A stretch of DNA of 64,000 nucleotides from NCBI GenBank assembly GCA_034440615.1, contig JAOTOM010005180.1, forward strand, positions 1,076,501-1,140,500, written 5' to 3'. Source of the DNA: Ashinkailepas kermadecensis (taxonomy: Eukaryota > Arthropoda > Thecostraca > Neolepadidae). The notes beneath the pieces were generated by a model. The model did no database searches. It had not been told where the DNA came from and worked only from the letters and a program-made list of their open reading frames with translations. Both the position numbers and the translations under genes were made by a program. Below are positions 22,903 through 35,639 of the stretch, piece after piece (the first letter of the stretch is position 1; every line of letters starts with the position of its first letter).

Positions 22903-25900
22903 GTGGGGAGGGAAGAATTGGCATTGCCATCTCAGGGATATGTCAATAGTGACAGCATAGGCAATAGAACCTCACAGTCAGCAAATAGGGGTAGCAGTAG
23001 ATCAAGGGGGCAGAGTGGTGGCTCATCCAGAGATGATAGAGCTACTCAACATAAAAAAGCCAAAGAGGGTCATGGAACTTTTGTTAAGTGTATGATGCTT
23101 AATGCTCAGAGCATTCGATCCAAATTTGATGAGTTCAAGTGTTATGTTGCTGAGGAGAAACCAGATTTTGTTTGCATTACTGAGGCATGGGTCAGTGAGG
23201 GATATTTTGGGGATAACTTGCAGGACTATGAGATCCAGGGATACAATATGTTTTCATGCAATAGGGGTCCAGCAGTGAAAGGGGGTGGTGTAATGCTCTA
23301 TGTGAATAGCTTATACAGTTCTCAAAAAGTAGTAGATGGGGTGAGAAATGTGTCTGTGGAGTCCATTTGGCTTGATGTTGCTGTGGGAAAAGGCAACAAC
23401 AATAAACTGAGGATAGGAGCTTTGTATCGATCAGGAACCTTGCCACATTCTCAGCAACTGGAGCTTGATAAGGTGATTTGTGAGGAAATCAGTAGAAACT
23501 TTCAGAGGAAATGCCTTATTCTTGGTGACTTTAATCTAAAAGGATATGAAAATGTTGGTGTTGGCTCCCCATCATGTAAACTGTTTAGGAAATGCCTTGA
23601 AGAGGACTTGTTCTTACACCAGTTTGTAATGGAACCAACCAGGCAGGGCTCATTCTTGGACCTTGTCTTCTCAGATTTAAGTGATTTAGTTCAAGACTTG
23701 ACTGTAGGAGAAACTCTGGGAAGAAGTGACCATAACATAGTGAGATTCAAGGCACAGGTATCAGGGACAATCAAGGATAATTTGGCAAAGATTCCAAATT
23801 TTAACAGGGCAGACTTTGCCTGCATGAGAGAGGCTTTAAGTGCCATAAAATGGGAAGAAGAATTCTTTGATTTAAATGCCTGTGAAATGTGGGAAAAGTT
23901 CAAATCCTACTTGAGGGAAATTCAGATTAGACATGTCCCCCAAAAGCAAAGGCGCAAAAGAAGGGTAGGAAAGCCAACATGGCTTACACCAGATGTGATG
24001 AAAGCAATTAAGGCTAAGAAAGGTGCATTTAGAGTATTTAAGGAGGCTTCAAAAATCGTAAATCTAAGGTCGTATCAAAAATCTAGAGACGCTGTGAAGC
24101 AGAAAATCAGAGCAGCAAAGCGAGCAAAAGAATTGGATTTGGCTAGGAACTGTAATGGGGACAGTAAAAAGTTCTTTAGTTTCTACAAGCTAAGTAAAGT
24201 TTCAAGCACAATTGGTCCACTGGATGTAAATGGGACTATATTGAGTGAGGATAGTGAGATGGTTGAGGAGCTGAGCAAGCAGTTTAAATCAGTGTTTACA
24301 GTGGAGGATGTGACTAATCTGCCAACCGTGAACCACAGTTCAGTGACAGGTGATCAGATACACGATGTTGATTTCATTGATAGTGATATTGTTTTCAATT
24401 ATATCAGAAAAATAAAGACAAACAAGGCAGCAGGACCCGATGGAATTTATGCTAGGGTATTGCGGGAAGCTGAAAAGGAAGTGGCAATTCCACTTAGTAT
24501 AATATTTTGTAGATCAGTTTCGCAAAATGAAATTCCAACAGATTGGAAAAGGGCAAATGTAGTTCCTATTTTCAAGAAAGGAGAAAGAGGTAAAGTTGAA
24601 AACTATAGGCCAGTAAGCCTCACATCCCTAGTCTGCAAGGTACTCGAATCAATTATCAAGGATATAATAGTTAGTTTTCTGGAAGGAAACAGATTGATTC
24701 AAGATACTCAACATGGGTTTAGAAAAGGGCGATCGAGCCTCACAAATCTCTTGGACTTTTTGAATTTTGCTACAGAACAATTTGATCAGGGAAATCAGGT
24801 TGATGTAGCATATCTTGACTTTAGTAAGGCTTTTGACAAGGTACCCCATAAACGGTTAATGATGCAGCTTCAGGTCCATGGTATTGCAGGTAGCATCCTA
24901 AAATGGATAGAGTTGTGGCTTTCAGATCGACAGCAGAGAGTGATGCTAAATGGTACAAAGTCATCATGGCAAAATGTTCTTAGTGGAGTCCCCCAGGGGT
25001 CGGTACTGGGGCCACTATTGTTCATTATATATGTGAATAGCATTGAATGTGGCCTAAGCAGTAAGGTTTTGAAATTTGCGTATGATTTGAAGATCTTTAG
25101 GGCAATAACAGGGCAAAATGAGCAGGTTTTGCTGCAGAAAGACTTAGACGAGCTAGTGAAGTGGTCCGAAAAATGGCAAATGAAGTTTAATTTTGATAAG
25201 TGCAAAGTCATGCATGTAGGTAGGCAGCATATGAAGGCTCCATACTTGATGGGTGGCCAAGTACTATCTGTGACTCAGCAGGAGAAGGACTTAGGTGTTA
25301 TTTTGAACACAAAATTGGGGGCATCAGAACAGACCAAAGAAGCCAGGAAGAAGGCACTAAGAATGCTTGGGGCAATACAGAGGAATGTGTCATACAAAAG
25401 TGAGGAGATCATCAGGAAGCTTTACTGTGCATATGTCAGGCCACATTTGGAATAATGTGTCCAAGCTTGCTCCCCTAGTTATGAGAAAGATTGTTGGCTT
25501 TTAGAGAGAGTACAAAAGAGGGCAACAAAAATGGTTAATGGTATAGGCAACCTGGAATATGAGGAAAGACTGAAGAAATTGAACATGTTTTCACTTAGAT
25601 ATAGAAGGCTGAGAGGAGATCTCATCGAGGTTTTTAAATTTGTTCATGGTCAGGAACAGGGATATCTCAGGGAAATGTTTGAATTTAACAGAAATGATGC
25701 AATTAGAGGCCATCAATTCAAAATTAAAGTTAATCACAGCAGGACAAGGTTAAGACAGTCTTTCTTCACCAACAGGGTAGTAGAACACTGGAACCAGCTG
25801 CCAGGAACCATTGTCAGTAGCAACACACTGAACATCTTTAAAAACGGCATAGACAATCATTATAAGAATAGGGGGATTGTTTTTCTGTATTCCAGGGAAG

Positions 25901-25905
25901 GTTGA
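22903..25905 (+). pseudogene. CR1 ORF2: endonuclease plus reverse transcriptase, inactivated
   Basis: An AP-type endonuclease comes first: LNAQSIRSKFDEF, DFVCITEAWV (catalytic Glu), LILGDFNLKG and RSDHNIV. The reverse transcriptase follows: NKAAGPDGI, NYRPVSLTSLVCKVLE, QHGFRKGRSSLTNLLDF, VAYLDFSKAFDKVPHK (motif A), SGVPQGSVLGPLLF (motif B), then LKFAYDLKIF. This last block should be FADD, but the codon at 25081-25083 is TAT (Tyr), so one catalytic Asp is lost. The frame stays open for 850 codons to a TAA at 25453-25455, in RPHLE(stop)CVQACSP, where relatives have a Tyr codon. Beyond it the same frame continues to 25905 with the C-terminal domain (ERVQKRATKMVNGI, YEERLKKLNMFSLRYRRLRG, HWNQLPG). 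The first in-frame ATG is at about 23090, just before the endonuclease, and the true start is uncertain. The rest is almost undamaged, so the insertion is young. Confidence 0.9.
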
Positions 25906-25927
25906 TCGACAGGGAACAGTGGGAGTT

Positions 25928-26330
25928 GGGAGGAGTTTGTAATTGTTGACTGTGTTATGAAATAGCAAGTGAGTCTCTTATTAAGTCTAAATGCTTTATA
26001 ACTTTATATAGGGTGTACCTAGCAGTGGATTCAGCACCTTCCTTCGGGATGTGATACTGATGAGATTGTCTATGGTAGCAGAATGGGTATGATGGGAGGA
26101 GTTTGTAATTGTTGAGTGTATTATGCAATAGCAAGTGAGTCTCTTATTAAGTCTGAACGCTTTATGAATTTCTGTGGGATGTGCCTAGCAGTGGATTCGG
26201 CACCTTCCTTCGGGATGTGATGCTGATGAGGTTGTCTATGGTGGCACGATGGGTGTGATGGGAGGAGCTTGTGATTATTGAGGGTGTTAGGCGGTAGCAA
26301 GTGAGTGGTGTTAGATGGGCTGGGATATAT
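25928..26330 (+). repeat. 166 bp tandem repeats in the CR1 3' UTR
   Basis: GGGAGGAGTTTGTAATTG begins at 25928 and 26094 and, as GGGAGGAGCTTGTGATTA, at 26260. This gives two full units and a partial third. The truncated CR1 at 27660-28036 has only one such unit. Confidence 0.85.
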
Positions 26331-26470
26331 AGCTTCCTAGGAACTTGGGATAAGGGATTGATTGGGCTGGGAGTATGTACATTCTAGTACCTTTTCTAGA
26401 TAGGCTTAACCCAGATGGGCCCCTGTGGCTCTTATTAAGCCTTAATACTTTATGACTTTATGACTTTATA

Positions 26471-26959
26471 TATATATATATATATGGGCCCCTGTGGCTC
26501 TTATTAAGCCTTAATACTTTATACTTTATATATATATACATACACATATATGTACTTATTTATTTATTACTGAACCTGGTTTCAGTTTTCATGCTTGAAT
26601 GTTTATCCTGTCTTCTTCCCATCTTTGACTATTTCTGAGTAGCTTGTTCTTCATTCAAGACAGTTTGATGGAAAGTACTTTTAGGACACTGGAAAGAAGT
26701 TGCTAGGTTATTTTGAAGAAGTCCAGTCCATACATTTGTCTCCAAATTTGTCTTCATTGGGGCTTTCTATATATAAATACAAAGGTTTTTGGACTTTGGA
26801 AACTAAAAATAAGATGCAACACAATGTTTTCTCCTGAAAAAGAGACTAGGGTAGGTTTGGTTTCATGAGGATTGGTAGTGCTAACTGGAGCTGCATTTTT
26901 GTATATATTATAGCAAAGGTATTCAAGGGCCGGGTTTTTGCTTGGTTCTGCTGTTTATA
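26471..26959. other. TA runs and a duplicated CR1 end
   Basis: The CR1 terminal phrase GGGCCCCTGTGGCTCTTATT occurs a second time at about 26486 after a short TA run. This suggests a small local duplication. The rest is unassigned AT-rich sequence. Confidence 0.5.
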
Positions 26960-27520
26960 TATTTACCATTATTTTGCATTATCTACTACTCTCAAACCCA
27001 CAATGTTGGCATTACTTTGCTTCACAACAGAGAAGTATGTATTTGTGCTGGAAACTAATAGTCACATCATCCTAATCACATTCATTCAGAAACATGCTTT
27101 TATAATATTCTTTCCTGCAACTGCCACCTCAGCTAAAATGCAAATCTTCTTCTGCACATACAATTGTAAAAACCTAATCTAGCAAAGCATAGCCTACCCT
27201 TGCCTGGCCACTTTAACAAAAAAAATAATAATTTCCAACCTTTGAAAAATAATATAGAAATTGAGCAAGTTAAAGAAACACCTAACTAATCCTAACCTCA
27301 TTTGAGTTTTACCCAGGAAGAAGTGTGTAAAATATAACTCGTGAAAACTCCAAACTGCAATAACAAAACCAAAAATGGCCCAAGTCAAATCATATCTCAC
27401 ACATGAATGCTGAGAGTGGTCAAATGCTAATTACATTCATCAACATTGCATTGGAAAAATGAATTCCAAGAATTCACATATTACTTAAAAATCACAAATT
27501 CATCCTGCAAATAAGGACCT
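26960..27520 (+). repeat. Dispersed TTAGG-associated repeat, copy 2 (two diverged parts)
   Basis: AATCACATTCATTCAGAAAC near 27075 and ATTACATTCATCAACATTGC with GAATTCCAAGAATTCACA near 27430-27475 match the 3' block of the family. A CCTAACTAATCCTAACCT phrase lies near 27280. The copy looks worn or duplicated. Confidence 0.5.
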
Positions 27521-27659
27521 GGATGACCCTAGTTAGGAGTGATATCCCACATTGCTTTTCCAGTAATTATTACCCAGTTGTGATGCCATAGGCAGGCAAT
27601 TACCAAACTGTGCACAAGTTGGTGCATGGCACTGTGCACAACAGGACAACTGCACTGCA

Positions 27660-28036
27660 CTGCTGATATTGTGGGGAATTTCTCATTGAATGTATTTAAA
27701 AGTAGGGTGGACAAATTTTTTAGACAGGAAAATCTTGTTTTTGAGTTCTAATTTGGATGGATTGGGTGATATTTATGTTAAATGTGCACGACACAGACCC
27801 CTTTAAGCAGGGGCTATGGTAGCACAATGGGTATGATGGGAGGAGCTTGCAATTGTTGAGGGTGTTATGCACTAGCAAGTGGATGATGCTAGATAGGCTG
27901 GGATATATAGCTTCCTAGGAACTTGGGATAAGGGATTGATTGGGGTGAGAATATGTACATTTCTAGTACCTTTTCTAGATAGACTTAACCCAGATGGGCC
28001 CCTGTGGCTCTTATTAAGCCTTAACACTTTATGACT
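27660..28036 (+). mobile_element. 5'-truncated CR1 copy
   Basis: It starts within the end of ORF2 (NEKFPT-like reverse complement; plus-strand ATGTATTTAAAAGTAGGGTG and GACAAATTTTTTAGACAGG). It then runs through the same 3' UTR phrases as the element at 21.5 kb (GATGGGAGGAGCTTGCAATT, GGGATATATAGCTTCCTAGG, GGGCCCCTGTGGCTCTTATT) to AACACTTTATGAC. It shares a source family but is not identical. Confidence 0.8.
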
Positions 28037-28744
28037 AAGAACAATATGATGGTTGATAGGAGACCAAAGCACATGCTAAGTTGGCATTAATCACCAGATT
28101 GGAGCCGAAACGGAAAGTTGACATCAATGGCATCAATGGCATGACAAAGTTGGCATTGCGTACGGCCTTAATTGACATACATCGTTTGAGATGCATGTTC
28201 TCCATCAATACCTACCACGGCCAGATTTTGCTACGCTAATTCAAGGGATGGTGCCTATTGCTTCAAAGCCTATGACACGGGAACAAACATAAACAATAAC
28301 AAAAACCTTGATGCTTCAATGAATGTGTATTACAAACGAGGAGGAAACAAACGTGGGAAAAGCGCCATAATAGTCCTGAAAAAAGCACCATATTTAGCAG
28401 GTTTATCAGTATAGTCCAAATATGGAATATAATTCAGCAGTATTCGGGAATAAAAAGGCGCTTCTGGTATATGACGTCACGTGGCTAGGTTTTGTCTAGT
28501 TTAAACCAAATATACTAGATCTGCGGAATTTGGGGTACCTGTTGTCTCTAGTTATCTTGCATCGGGCCATCTGATCCCAACGAAGTTATGTCGTAGCATT
28601 AGGGGAGTTCTGCCTGACGATATGAAGAACATTTTCCAGAGTATAAGGAATCGATCGTTTGCATTCGGTGCTATGAGGATGTTCTATTTTTTGGTTTCAT
28701 TAGAATACCAGATAAAAATGAGTAATTTTCAGACCATCCCTGTT
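28037..28744. other. No recognised gene
   Basis: Mixed composition, with nothing identifiable beyond short ORFs. Confidence 0.4.
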
Positions 28745-29250
28745 CAGGGGAGAGGGGAGCATTGGGGGCGCCTCTGCAGGGAGGCTCAAGCAGGGTGGAT
28801 CAAGGATTTGTTCAGGGAGTACATGTCCGGAAAAGTATCTGGAGAGGCCCGTTTGCCTTCCGAGGAGCGCCTCTGGATGAAAATTTCAGGGGGATGCACT
28901 CGAGCCTTCCCGGATGAGTGCCTTTTCCCGGCAGGAAGGGTGCCACCTTCCCATTGGGGAGGGGAACATGACCTCAGTGCCCCTTGTATTCGCCCTTTGA
29001 CTTTGGTGCACCCCCGTCCCGTTCAACGGATTTTTTCGTCAAAAGACGCCCATCTCAGCGAAAGAAGGCTCCCGTGAGGGAAACTGTGCCCTTGAAAGGA
29101 AAGGGAACCTCTCTAACACGCTCGAGCGCAAATCCCCACCTTCGCTCAACGAATTTTCAGCCGCATGAGCCCCTCCAGAGGCTTTCGCAGTGGCTCTCCC
29201 CTGATGAGTGGCCCCTCTCTCACGAAAACTTCCAGATCCGCCCCCCCCCC
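28745..29250. mobile_element. GC-rich MITE fragment(s)
   Basis: Family blocks CCTTCCGAGGAGCGCCTCTGG, TTTCAGGGGGATGCACTCGAG and CCTTTTCCCGGCAGGAAGGG are followed by an inverted-like second half with CCCCTCCAGAGGCTTTCGCAGTGG. It may be two nested or adjacent copies. Ends are not defined. Confidence 0.5.
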
Positions 29251-29533
29251 TCCCTCTCTGCTGACGCGGGAATACTCGTGAAGTTTTTCGATGTCATTCT
29301 TCATTGTATGTGTTTTCCACTTCATTCTCGACTGAGAATGTTCGGATGGTGATCTGCTTTGAATGAGCAAGATGTCAATATAAGAAATGAAATGCATTGT
29401 GACAGTTTACGTTGTGCTAATTTGCTAGGTTTTCACCTATCCATGGTGCCAGGTTGCCGTACATACCTTACCACAATCGGACTTCAGGGTCACTGCAGGG
29501 CTCACAAGCAAAGCGCATGTATACGGTATGGTG

Positions 29534-29825
29534 CCGGAGCGAATTCACTGACGGGAGCACTACAGGAGCATGTGCCCCAATGGAAAGTGGCTCCCTCCGG
29601 GCGGGAAAAGTTCCCCGGGAAGGCTCGAGTGCATCCCCTTCGAGTTTTTCAGTCGGAGGCGCCCCTTGGAAGAAAAAGGTGCCTCTTCAGTGCGCTCGAG
29701 TGTACCACCTATAATTTTTCAACCAGAAGTGCCAATCCAGGTAATCGCAGTGGCGTCCCTCCGAAGGAATGGCCCCCCCCCCCCCAGGCAAGTTCTCCGC
29801 ATAACAATTCCTGGATACGCCACTG
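29534..29825. mobile_element. GC-rich hAT-like MITE with 8 bp target duplication
   Basis: The right end CAATTCCTGGATACGCCACTG is the complement of the CAGTGGCGTATCCAGGAATTG terminus. The left end is worn (CCGGAGCGAATTCACTG). Flanks are GTATGGTG (29526-29533) and GTATGGTA (29826-29833), a 7/8 match. A C14 run lies near 29787. Confidence 0.6.
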
Positions 29826-29930
29826 GTATGGTACTCACAAGGAGCCGTGCACTTACTTACGTGCTTATCATAATTTACACAAATGACCGTACGGCCTGGG
29901 ACAAACCTGGCGGCGAGGAACTATAGCTGA

Positions 29931-31100
<1,170 letters not shown>

Positions 31101-31104
31101 CTTT

Positions 31105-32530
31105 AACGGTCAAGGCCCAACGCAAACCGGTTTCTTCGTTCGCCTCCCATTTCGTTTTCCTTTTCACCCAAACCTGCCCAAATCTGGTATCAATCAATAA
31201 CCTGTGGTGAACGATCGTGTAACATTTCAAACCGGTGCATGTCAAGGTGGAACTTCTAGGTCAAAAGTTAGCTTTATTTATTAGATGGCGATATGGAAGA
31301 GAAATCGACCGAACGCGAGGTTCGGTTGCTATCGCTTCAATTTCCATCAAATGGGCGCCATTCGACGTGGCTTGTCAGTGGCGCAACCAGGATTTCAGTT
31401 CGGGGGGGCCAGGGTTGGAGAGCGGGCCCCCTCGCAAGCGGGCCCCCCTCATGTTTTTAAAAAGTCTGCGGAAAACACGCACTTACTTTTGAGCGGGCCC
31501 CTATGTTTGTAAAACTTCGCAGAAATAAAAGCACTTTTCCTTCATCAGGGGCCCCGGTTCGAGGCGGGCCCTGGTTAAAACGGGCCCCCAGATTTTCAGT
31601 TGGTTCAAAGGGCCCCTGATTCGAGCCACAGATCCGCTTCGCGGGCCCCTAGCCAGGGCTCTGAGTAGGGTGGCCCACTCCGAGCCAGGGGCCCGCTTCG
31701 CGGGCCCCTGGCTCGGAGCGGGCCCCCAAAAAATTTCGGGGGGGGGTCATGGCCCCTTGGCCCCCTGGTTGCGCTACTGTGGCTTGTTATGTGGTATCAG
31801 AAAGCTAAGCAATCGAATTATTTTTTCAAGGGTAAGGGCCAAACAGATCCTTCGGTCGCCTCAATTTTTTTTCGTTTTCGCTCAAACCTATCCAAATCTA
31901 GTATCAAGCAATAACCAGTGGTGAACATGCGAGTAACATTTCAAACCGGGACATGTCAAGACCAAAGGTTTGATTGAGTTCTTCGATGACCTCGCGTTTC
32001 GTCGCTATGGCTTCAATTTGCAGAAAATGGATGTCATTCGACGTCGCTTGTTGTGCGGTATCAAAAAGTTGATAATCCGAAATAATATCGACGGGTCGAA
32101 ATTCAAGCTGATTTCTTCGGTCGCCTCACTTTTTTCACCCAGGCCTGCCGAGATCCACTATCAAGCGATAGCCCATGATGAACCCTCGAGTAACATTTTG
32201 AAACCAGGATATGTCAAGGTTAAACCTCAAGGTCAAAGGCTAGTTTGAATTTTTCGAAGTCCTCGCGATTCGTCGCTATGGGTTCATTTGCACCAAGTGG
32301 GTGTCATTCGACGTGGCTTGTGCCGTATTATAATGTTACCAACTCGAACTGATTTCAAAGGTCAAAGGTCAAACCGATTTCTTCGGTAGCGACGCATTTT
32401 GTTCTTCGCCCTAACCTACCCACATCTGGTATCAAACAATAGCCCGTCGTGCACCTCGAGTAACATTTAAATCCGGAACATGTCAATGTCAAACCACAAG
32501 CTCGAAGGTTAGCTTAAATTGCTCCGATAG
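31105..32530 (+). repeat. ~265 bp degenerate tandem repeat, about four units
   Basis: The phrase CTGGTATCAATCAATAACC recurs in diverged form at about 31179, 31895, 32154 and 32424, each followed by a GAACxxxCGAGTAACATTT and CATGTCAAGGTxxAAC phrase and an ATTCGACGTGGCTTGT phrase. Allowing for the 412 bp MITE plus target duplication inside it, the spacing is about 260-300 bp. The units are well diverged, so this is an old array. It ends just before the 16 bp-repeat element. Confidence 0.75.
31376..31779. mobile_element. hAT-type MITE, copy 1, with exact 8 bp target duplication
   Basis: The left end CAGTGGCGCAACCAGG and right end CCTGGTTGCGCTACTG are inverted repeats with one mismatch. The element is flanked on both sides by TGGCTTGT (31368-31375 and 31780-31787), an exact 8 bp target duplication as made by hAT transposases. 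The interior is very rich in GGGCCC/GCGGGCCCC motifs, with a CGCTTCGCGGGCCCCTGGCT segment that can fold back. It is non-autonomous. The same element, about 5 bp shorter, is at 43866-44264. Confidence 0.9.
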
Positions 32531-32614
32531 GGGACACGCGCGGCCACGCTACTGCTAGCGCTTCGTTTGCACCTAGCGGCGGAATTTCGAACTGGAAGCA
32601 TGCCATTGGGTCGC

Positions 32615-34840
32615 TAACCGGACAAATGTACGTAAAGCAAATGTACGTATGGCAGATGTACGTACGCAAATGTACGTAAGCAAATGTACGTAAGCGCAGA
32701 TGTACGTATGGCAATTGTACGTAAGCGCAGATGTACGTATGGCTAATGTACGTAAGCGCAAATGTACGTATGGCAAATGTACGTATGCGCAAAAGTACGA
32801 ATGCGCAAATGTACGTAAGCGCAAATGTACGTAAGCGCAAATGTACGTAAGCGCAAATGTACGTAAGCGCAAATGTACGTAAGCGCAAATGTACGTATGC
32901 GCAAATGTACGTAAGCGCAAATGTACGTATGCGCAAATGTACGTATGCGCAAAAGTACGTATGCGCAAATGTACGTAAGCGCAAATGTACGTATGCGCAA
33001 AAATACGTAAGCGCAAATGTACGTAAGCGCAAATGTGCGTATGCGCAAAAGTACGTATGCGCAAATGTACGTATGGCAATTGTACGTAAGTGCAGATGTA
33101 CGTATGCCAAATTTACTTAAGCGCAAATTTACGTATGGCAAATGTACGTAAGAGCAAATGTACGTATGGCATATGCACCTGACCAAATGTGCTTAAACGC
33201 AAAGGCCCGTATGCCTAAATGTACGTACATTGGCTCATACGTACATTTGCTCTTGCATTCTTTTACGTTTACGTACTGTTGCGCTTATGTACATTTGCGC
33301 TTACGTACACTTGCGCATACGTACATTTGCGCTTACGTACCTTTAATCATACGTACTTTTGCGCTTACGTACATTTGCGCATACGTACTTTAGCGCATAC
33401 GCACATTTGCGCTTACGTACATTTGCGCATACGTACATTTTCCATACGTACATTTGCGCCTACGTACATTTGCTTATACGTACATTTGCGCATACGTACA
33501 TTTGCGCTTACGTACATTTTCCATACGTACATTTGCGCTTACGTACATTAGCCATACGTACACCTGCGCTTACGCACAATTGTCATACGTACATCTGCGC
33601 TTACGTACATTTGCTTACGCACATTTGTCCGGTTACCGCAAACGTATGTATGCATATGTACCTAACCAAATGTACGTAAACCCAAAGGTACGCATGTGTA
33701 AATGGACGTACATTTGCGCATACGTACAATTACACATACGTACATTTGCGCATGCGTACTTTTGCGCTTACGTACATTTGCGCTTACGTACATTTGCGCT
33801 TACGTACATTTGCGCTTACGTACATTTGCGCTTACGTACTTTTGCGCATACGTACATTTGCGCTTACGTACATTTGCGCATACGTACATTTGCGCTTACG
33901 TACATTTTCCATACGTACATTTGCGCTTACGTACATTAGCCATACGTACACCTGCGCTTACGCACAATTGCCATACGTACATCTGCGCTTACGTACATTT
34001 GCTTACGTACATTTGTCCGGTTACCGCAAACGTATGTATGCATATGCACCTAACCAAATGTACGTAAACCCAAAGGTACGCATGCGGAAATGGACGTACA
34101 TTTGCGCATACGTACAATTACACATACGTACATTTGCGCATGCGTACTTTTGCGCTTACGTACATTTGCGCTTACGTACATTTGCGCTTACGTACATTTG
34201 CGCTTACGTACATTTGTGCTTACGTACCTTTGCGCTTACGTACTTTTGCGCATACGTACATTTGCGCTTACGTACATTTGCGCATACGTACATTTGCGCT
34301 TACGTACATTTTCCATACGTACATTTGCGCTTACGTACATTAGCCATACGTACACCTGCGCTTACGCACAATTGCCATACGTGCATCTGCGGTTACGTAC
34401 ATTTACTTACGTACGTTTGTCCGGTTACCGCAAACGTATGTATGGCATATGTACCTAACCAAATGTACGTAAACCCAAAGGTACGCATGCGTAAATGGAC
34501 GTACATTTGCGCATACGTACAATTACACATACGTACATTTGCGCATACGTACTTTTGCGCTTACGTACATTTGCGCTTACATACATTTGCGCTTACGTAC
34601 ATTTGCGCTTACGTACATTTGCGCTTACGTACTTTTGCGCATACGTACATTTGGGCATACGTACATTTGCCATACGTACAAATGTACGTATGGGCATATG
34701 TACATTTGCGTTTACGTACATTAGCCATACGTACATCTGCGCTTACGTACAATTGCCATACGTACATCTGCGCTTACGTACATTTGCTTACGTACATCTG
34801 CCATACGTACATTTGTCCTTACGTACATTTGTCCTAGAAT
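32615..34840. mobile_element. Foldback-like element made of 16 bp tandem repeats
   Basis: The unit CGCAAATGTACGTAAG repeats in one orientation from 32615 to ~33217 and in the opposite orientation from ~33218 to 34840. The switch falls at the perfect palindrome AATGTACGTACATT (33218-33231). The outer ends are inverted repeats: GGACAAATGTACGTAA at the left and its complement before TCCTAGAAT at the right, extending as CGTATGGCAGATGTACGTA. The whole is flanked by the 12 bp direct repeat CCATTGGGTCGC (32603-32614 and 34841-34852). The long arm also has a higher-order period: TGTCCGGTTACCGCAAACG at 33626, 34014 and 34418. No transposase is inside. The design resembles Drosophila foldback (FB) elements, whose inverted arms are tandem repeats. 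The long ORFs here are translation artefacts of the repeat. Confidence 0.75.
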
Positions 34841-34852
34841 CCATTGGGTCGC

Positions 34853-35639
34853 ATGGCGTCCGCCGCCGCAAGAGGCTAAATCTTGAAGATAATTGTAAAA
34901 AACAAAGAAAGTATGCTATCTCGAGATTTTGCCCCAGCTGTGCTGGATACATTCATCATTTCTGTAGCAGGTGATACCACTTAGATTCCGGTATAACGGC
35001 CATTAGTATTCGTCAATTTCGTTCTAAAGTTGACATGTTCCCATATTTCCGCATAGCTTTAGCATGGGGAACGCCAGAAGCATTATATGGTCGCATGTGA
35101 AATTGAATATTTTGATCAAACGATGGTACTAACTAAAAATACCCCCCCCACCTCCCCCACCTCCTCCCCTGGAACTTCCTCAGAATGTATCACTCGTTTT
35201 AATGAAGGTATTCCTGATCAACTGACACTGCCGCTATACATCGTCAAAGTTGTTTAAAGATGAAATAGCATCGCAAGGATGTCTTTAAATGAGGACAGTG
35301 TCAATTTGTTGCAGAAATAAGGGCGCTGGTGTATAATAAAACTATTTTAACAACACTAATGTTTTTAAAAATATCTTCAAATTTTCTTCAAAAATTTGTT
35401 TTCTTCAAATCCTGCAACAGCCTTGAACAACACATTTACTGAATATTCACATCCAACACCAGTGCATGAGGCATTCCAGATTTGGTGCATGTCAAACCAA
35501 GGGGAACAATATTCCACACTTGTGTTTGACATCATTAATAATTTATCTTATTAACACCACCTGTATGTGCAGTATTATTGTACATTAAGGTATGATCACA
35601 AGACAGGTTTTGGACACATTTTACCTGCAGGAAGCAAAT
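34853..35639. other. No recognised gene
   Basis: AT-rich with a C-rich tract near 35145-35170. Confidence 0.4.

Larger units (their letters stand above)
21458..26470 (+). mobile_element. Near full-length CR1-type LINE
   Basis: It has a 5' UTR of about 480 bp, two ORFs (21938-22894 and 22903-25905), a 3' UTR with three copies of a 166 bp repeat, and an end in tandem ACTTTATG octamers (around 26448-26470). A short octamer microsatellite at the 3' end is a CR1 hallmark. A 5'-truncated sibling at 27660-28036 shares the same 3' end. The (TA)n before and after may represent the insertion target, but no unique target duplication can be read in it. The 5' boundary is inferred from the end of the (TA)n. 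Confidence 0.85.

Noticed and set aside
32514..34837. Long ORFs (up to 363 codons) rich in Leu-Arg-Thr-Phe-Ala and Tyr-Ile-Cys-Ala-Tyr on both strands
   Set aside because: They are the three-frame translation of a 16 bp repeat (48 bp = 16 codons), open in several frames and both strands at once. Not a protein.
32615..34840. CRISPR-like regularity of the repeat array
   Set aside because: There are no unique spacers of constant length, no cas genes, orientation inverts in the middle, and the window is eukaryotic.
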